From: Parus major
Lineage: Eukaryota > Chordata > Aves > Passeriformes > Paridae
DNA length: 64,000 nucleotides
NCBI RefSeq assembly: GCF_001522545.3
Contig: NC_031774.1
Span: 51,986,269-52,050,268, forward strand
Reading direction: 5' to 3'
Part shown: piece after piece, positions 63,401-64,000 of the stretch
Numbering within the stretch: position 1 is the first letter of the stretch
Layout: every line of letters begins with the position of its first letter
Translations under genes and position numbers: made by a program
Notes under the pieces: model-generated
The model's input: only the letters and a program-made list of their open reading frames with translations
The model's database searches: none
What the model was told of the DNA's origin: nothing

Positions 63401-63507
63401 CTGAAATCAGTAGGCTTTAAGTATATTGTCACCAACTGGCACTTCTACTCCCATGTTTGTTACTACCTTCATGTTCTCCTTCAGGGAGTAATTCTTGAGG
63501 AAAATCT
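48229..63507 (-). CDS. SEC6/TNFAIP2-family paralogue (3' part of gene; 5' exons off the window)
   Basis: Nine coding exons on the minus strand, in transcript order: 63467-63507, 60805-60879, 58548-58648, 57467-57559, 56027-56159, 54955-55065, 53101-53256, 50001-50122 and 48229-48409. All introns are GT-AG and the joined frame is open for 336 residues plus TAG. Exon order, phases and several lengths match TNFAIP2 (101, 156 and 122 nt identical). Family residues persist: a 'LTEKTEAARRVSE' helix, 'TEYMQALL' against TNFAIP2 'KEYIMRLL', and 'RKEHLSAVLDIKDVLSRED' against 'RKRHLEAFLHIKANLSRSE'. Overall identity is low, so it is an old paralogue, not a recent copy. Candidates are EXOC3L4, a TNFAIP2 neighbour in mammals, or an unnamed avian TNFAIP2-like gene; I do not assign a symbol. 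A role in exocyst-related membrane tethering is inferred from family only. The C-terminus ends L-C-G-C-L-C-C, a possible lipidation signal. Start and N-terminal region are not in the window. Confidence 0.85.
48970..49097. repeat. Compound tetranucleotide microsatellite (GATA/CATA)n
   Basis: A short CA run followed by about eight GATA units, then mixed CATA/GATA blocks and a pure CATA run. It lies in the last intron of the paralogue. It generates a striking but spurious minus-strand frame of repeated M-Y-V-C. Likely highly polymorphic in length. Confidence 0.95.
50001..50122 (-). CDS. Paralogue penultimate coding exon
   Basis: 122 nt. Acceptor TCTCCCCAG, donor CAG|GTAATG. It ends two bases into an arginine codon. 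It encodes 'GPEAGSLKDPIKAILELIQ' and 'PILKEFPDLR', equivalent to TNFAIP2's 'LPKLAEIIRLQ...TYPDIR' exon, with identical length and phase. Confidence 0.87.
53101..53256 (-). CDS. Paralogue 156-nt coding exon
   Basis: Phase 0/0. Acceptor CGGAACAG, donor TTA|GTAAGT. It encodes 'ALIKAVNAIIITEYMQALL' and a basic 'MQRRRIVNKIEED' helix. It aligns gaplessly over 52 residues with the TNFAIP2 exon at 18756-18911. Confidence 0.88.
54600..54925 (-). mobile_element. CR1 LINE 3' fragment next to a paralogue exon
   Basis: The plus strand reads 'aacggtttgggatggaagagaccttaaagatcatctagtgcc', then 'ggccttgaacacttccagaggtggggcatccac', 'ctctgggtaactttttccag' and 'tttgaatgcattcccccttgtcctgtcactacatgccc'. This is a well-preserved minus-strand CR1 3' end, in the sense orientation of the minus-strand host gene. 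Its right edge lies about 30 bp from the 54955-55065 exon. It is the least diverged CR1 in the window. Confidence 0.92.
54955..55065 (-). CDS. Paralogue 111-nt coding exon
   Basis: Phase 0/0. Acceptor TTTCCTCAG, donor GAG|GTAAGA. It encodes 'GTLKDHFKKCDSGFDHMLES' and 'FGKKKTDTYE', matching the TNFAIP2 exon at 17778-17900 (four residues longer). A CR1 copy begins only about 30-45 bp past its donor. Confidence 0.87.
55226..55245. repeat. (GAAA)5 microsatellite
   Basis: Five GAAA units in the intron upstream (in gene sense) of the 111-nt exon. Confidence 0.8.
56027..56159 (-). CDS. Paralogue 133-nt coding exon
   Basis: Acceptor TTTTTTTTAACAG, donor AAG|GTATGG. It enters in phase 2 and ends in phase 0, as in the TNFAIP2 124-nt exon. 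It encodes 'TVWHKLTYICSVSTEQNIK' and then 'MEDDIMEHFLQTITSKVK'. Three extra codons relative to TNFAIP2. The 'GFDxLLQ' motif is replaced by 'DDIMEHFLQ'. Confidence 0.8.
57467..57559 (-). CDS. Paralogue 93-nt coding exon
   Basis: Acceptor TTAATTTAG, donor CAG|GTTAGA. Phase 2 in and out, like the 99-nt TNFAIP2 exon. It begins by completing a serine codon, then 'YEDEVRSFLQL' (TNFAIP2: 'YRDAFEDFKEK'), and ends 'LRVLENCCLLR' (TNFAIP2: 'LIANINTCWNFR'). Confidence 0.82.
58548..58648 (-). CDS. Paralogue 101-nt coding exon
   Basis: Acceptor ATCCACAG, donor GTAGGA. It starts in phase 0 and ends with two bases of a serine codon, exactly as the 101-nt TNFAIP2 exon. It encodes 'ILTEKTEAARRVSESLSEKV', then 'ECLEECLRFLES', the equivalent of 'LLKELPAFLRS'. 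Confidence 0.88.
60805..60879 (-). CDS. Paralogue 75-nt coding exon
   Basis: Phase 0/0. Acceptor TTATCATTTAG, donor GAG|GTAAAC. It encodes 'KEVGEALKEAFDIGKPPCAD' and 'AAVIE'. With the 63467-63507 exon it corresponds to the single 126-nt TNFAIP2 exon at 15541-15666. Confidence 0.78.
60880..63466 (-). other. Paralogue intron splitting the TNFAIP2 126-nt exon equivalent
   Basis: A 2.6-kb phase-0 intron with no counterpart in TNFAIP2. I found no additional exon in it. Open frames such as plus 61823-62218 have no recognisable domain. Confidence 0.55.
63467..63507 (-). CDS. Paralogue micro-exon (41 nt, or 39 with the alternative acceptor)
   Basis: Donor AAG|GTAGTA. On the minus strand the acceptor region reads TTGCAGAGATT, so cleavage after CAG (41 nt) or after CAGAG (39 nt) is possible. 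The frame reads 'IFLKNYSLKENMK', aligning residue for residue at its start with TNFAIP2 'VTVKNSLSRCLDK'. An in-frame stop lies 4-5 codons upstream, so the exon cannot extend much further. Confidence 0.65.
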
Positions 63508-64000
63508 CTGCAATTTAGAGAACTTTCCTTGGGATGATTCAGCAGTTTGCCACAAAATTTCCCATTTTCTGCTCCCCAGGGTCTGGTGGAAATGAAAAGC
63601 AAGAGAGCTGACTGTGGTAACTCCTGCTGTTGCATTTCAGCTTTAGCTGAATAAAAGAGGCCCCGCTGAGTTTTCCAAATAATGTGGTTTCCTCTGGAAC
63701 TCCCCGTTGCTACAACACATCTTCCCTGCTTCATTTGTATTCCACATGTCTGAACAGAATTCTTAAAAGAGGGACTGTTGCTGAGAAAAGAAAGAGATAC
63801 AGCAGCCGCAGGGCTGGGGTCACCTGTGCTGGTGGGCTGCTGGGTGGCCACCAGCTGCATGTTTTCTTGTGCTGAGCTCTGGAAATAATCTTTGCTCCAA
63901 CGTCAGCAGTGTCAGTCCAACAGTCTGCAAAGGACTGTGAGGGGTCCACACACAGACAAACTTAGCAGCCTCAATATCCTGCACAGCTGAGGCAAGGGAG
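63508..64000. other. Edge of window; upstream intron of the paralogue
   Basis: I searched the minus strand for the exon equivalent to TNFAIP2 14209-14323 and did not find it. The preceding exons of the paralogue probably lie beyond position 64000. A minus-strand frame (63429-63860) overlaps the micro-exon in another frame and is not credible. Confidence 0.5.

Noticed and set aside
63555..64000. Search for the paralogue's next upstream exon (equivalent of TNFAIP2 14209-14323) at the window edge
   Set aside because: No minus-strand stretch here aligns with that exon. Apparent short frames lack acceptor and donor pairs in the right phase.

Overview
The window is nuclear DNA from a bird, most likely a passerine. 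The evidence is several chicken-repeat-1 (CR1) LINE fragments with the typical avian 3' end, one SINE with a tRNA-Ile-like head and a CR1-like tail (as in zebra finch TguSINE1), and compact vertebrate genes with canonical GT-AG introns. It has no bacterial or phage features, operons or CRISPR arrays. There is one 60-base assembly gap (N) at 34197-34256. Gene identities come from reading translations by eye; no database was searched.

Layout. 1-4720: intergenic, with two minus-strand CR1 fragments, the second ending beside a promoter. 4780-5290: a CpG-rich island with an exact NF-kappaB consensus site, a TATA-like box and a non-coding first exon. 10347-20657 (+): the TNFAIP2 (M-Sec/B94) coding region in eleven exons, all phase-consistent, giving 690 codons, followed by a 3' UTR and an AATAAA signal at 21947. 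21980-47000: about 25 kb of intergenic DNA holding decayed CR1 pieces, the gap, a strong AT-rich inverted repeat, a 59-bp tandem duplication, an isolated small CpG island (about 40975-41250) and a good CTCF-like motif (42678-42696). 48229-63507 (-): the 3' nine coding exons of a second SEC6/TNFAIP2-family gene. It points toward TNFAIP2 and its 5' part lies beyond the right edge.

The two genes are convergent paralogues. Their exon order and intron phases correspond exon by exon, with three internal exons of identical length (101, 156 and 122 nt). Both encode helical-rod proteins related to exocyst subunit EXOC3/Sec6. TNFAIP2 is known to act with RalA and the exocyst in membrane protrusions and tunnelling nanotubes and to be induced by TNF, which fits the kappaB site. 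The partner gene ends in a cysteine-rich tail (last four residues C-L-C-C) that TNFAIP2 lacks. This suggests it may be lipid-anchored, and it is the observation I would follow first.
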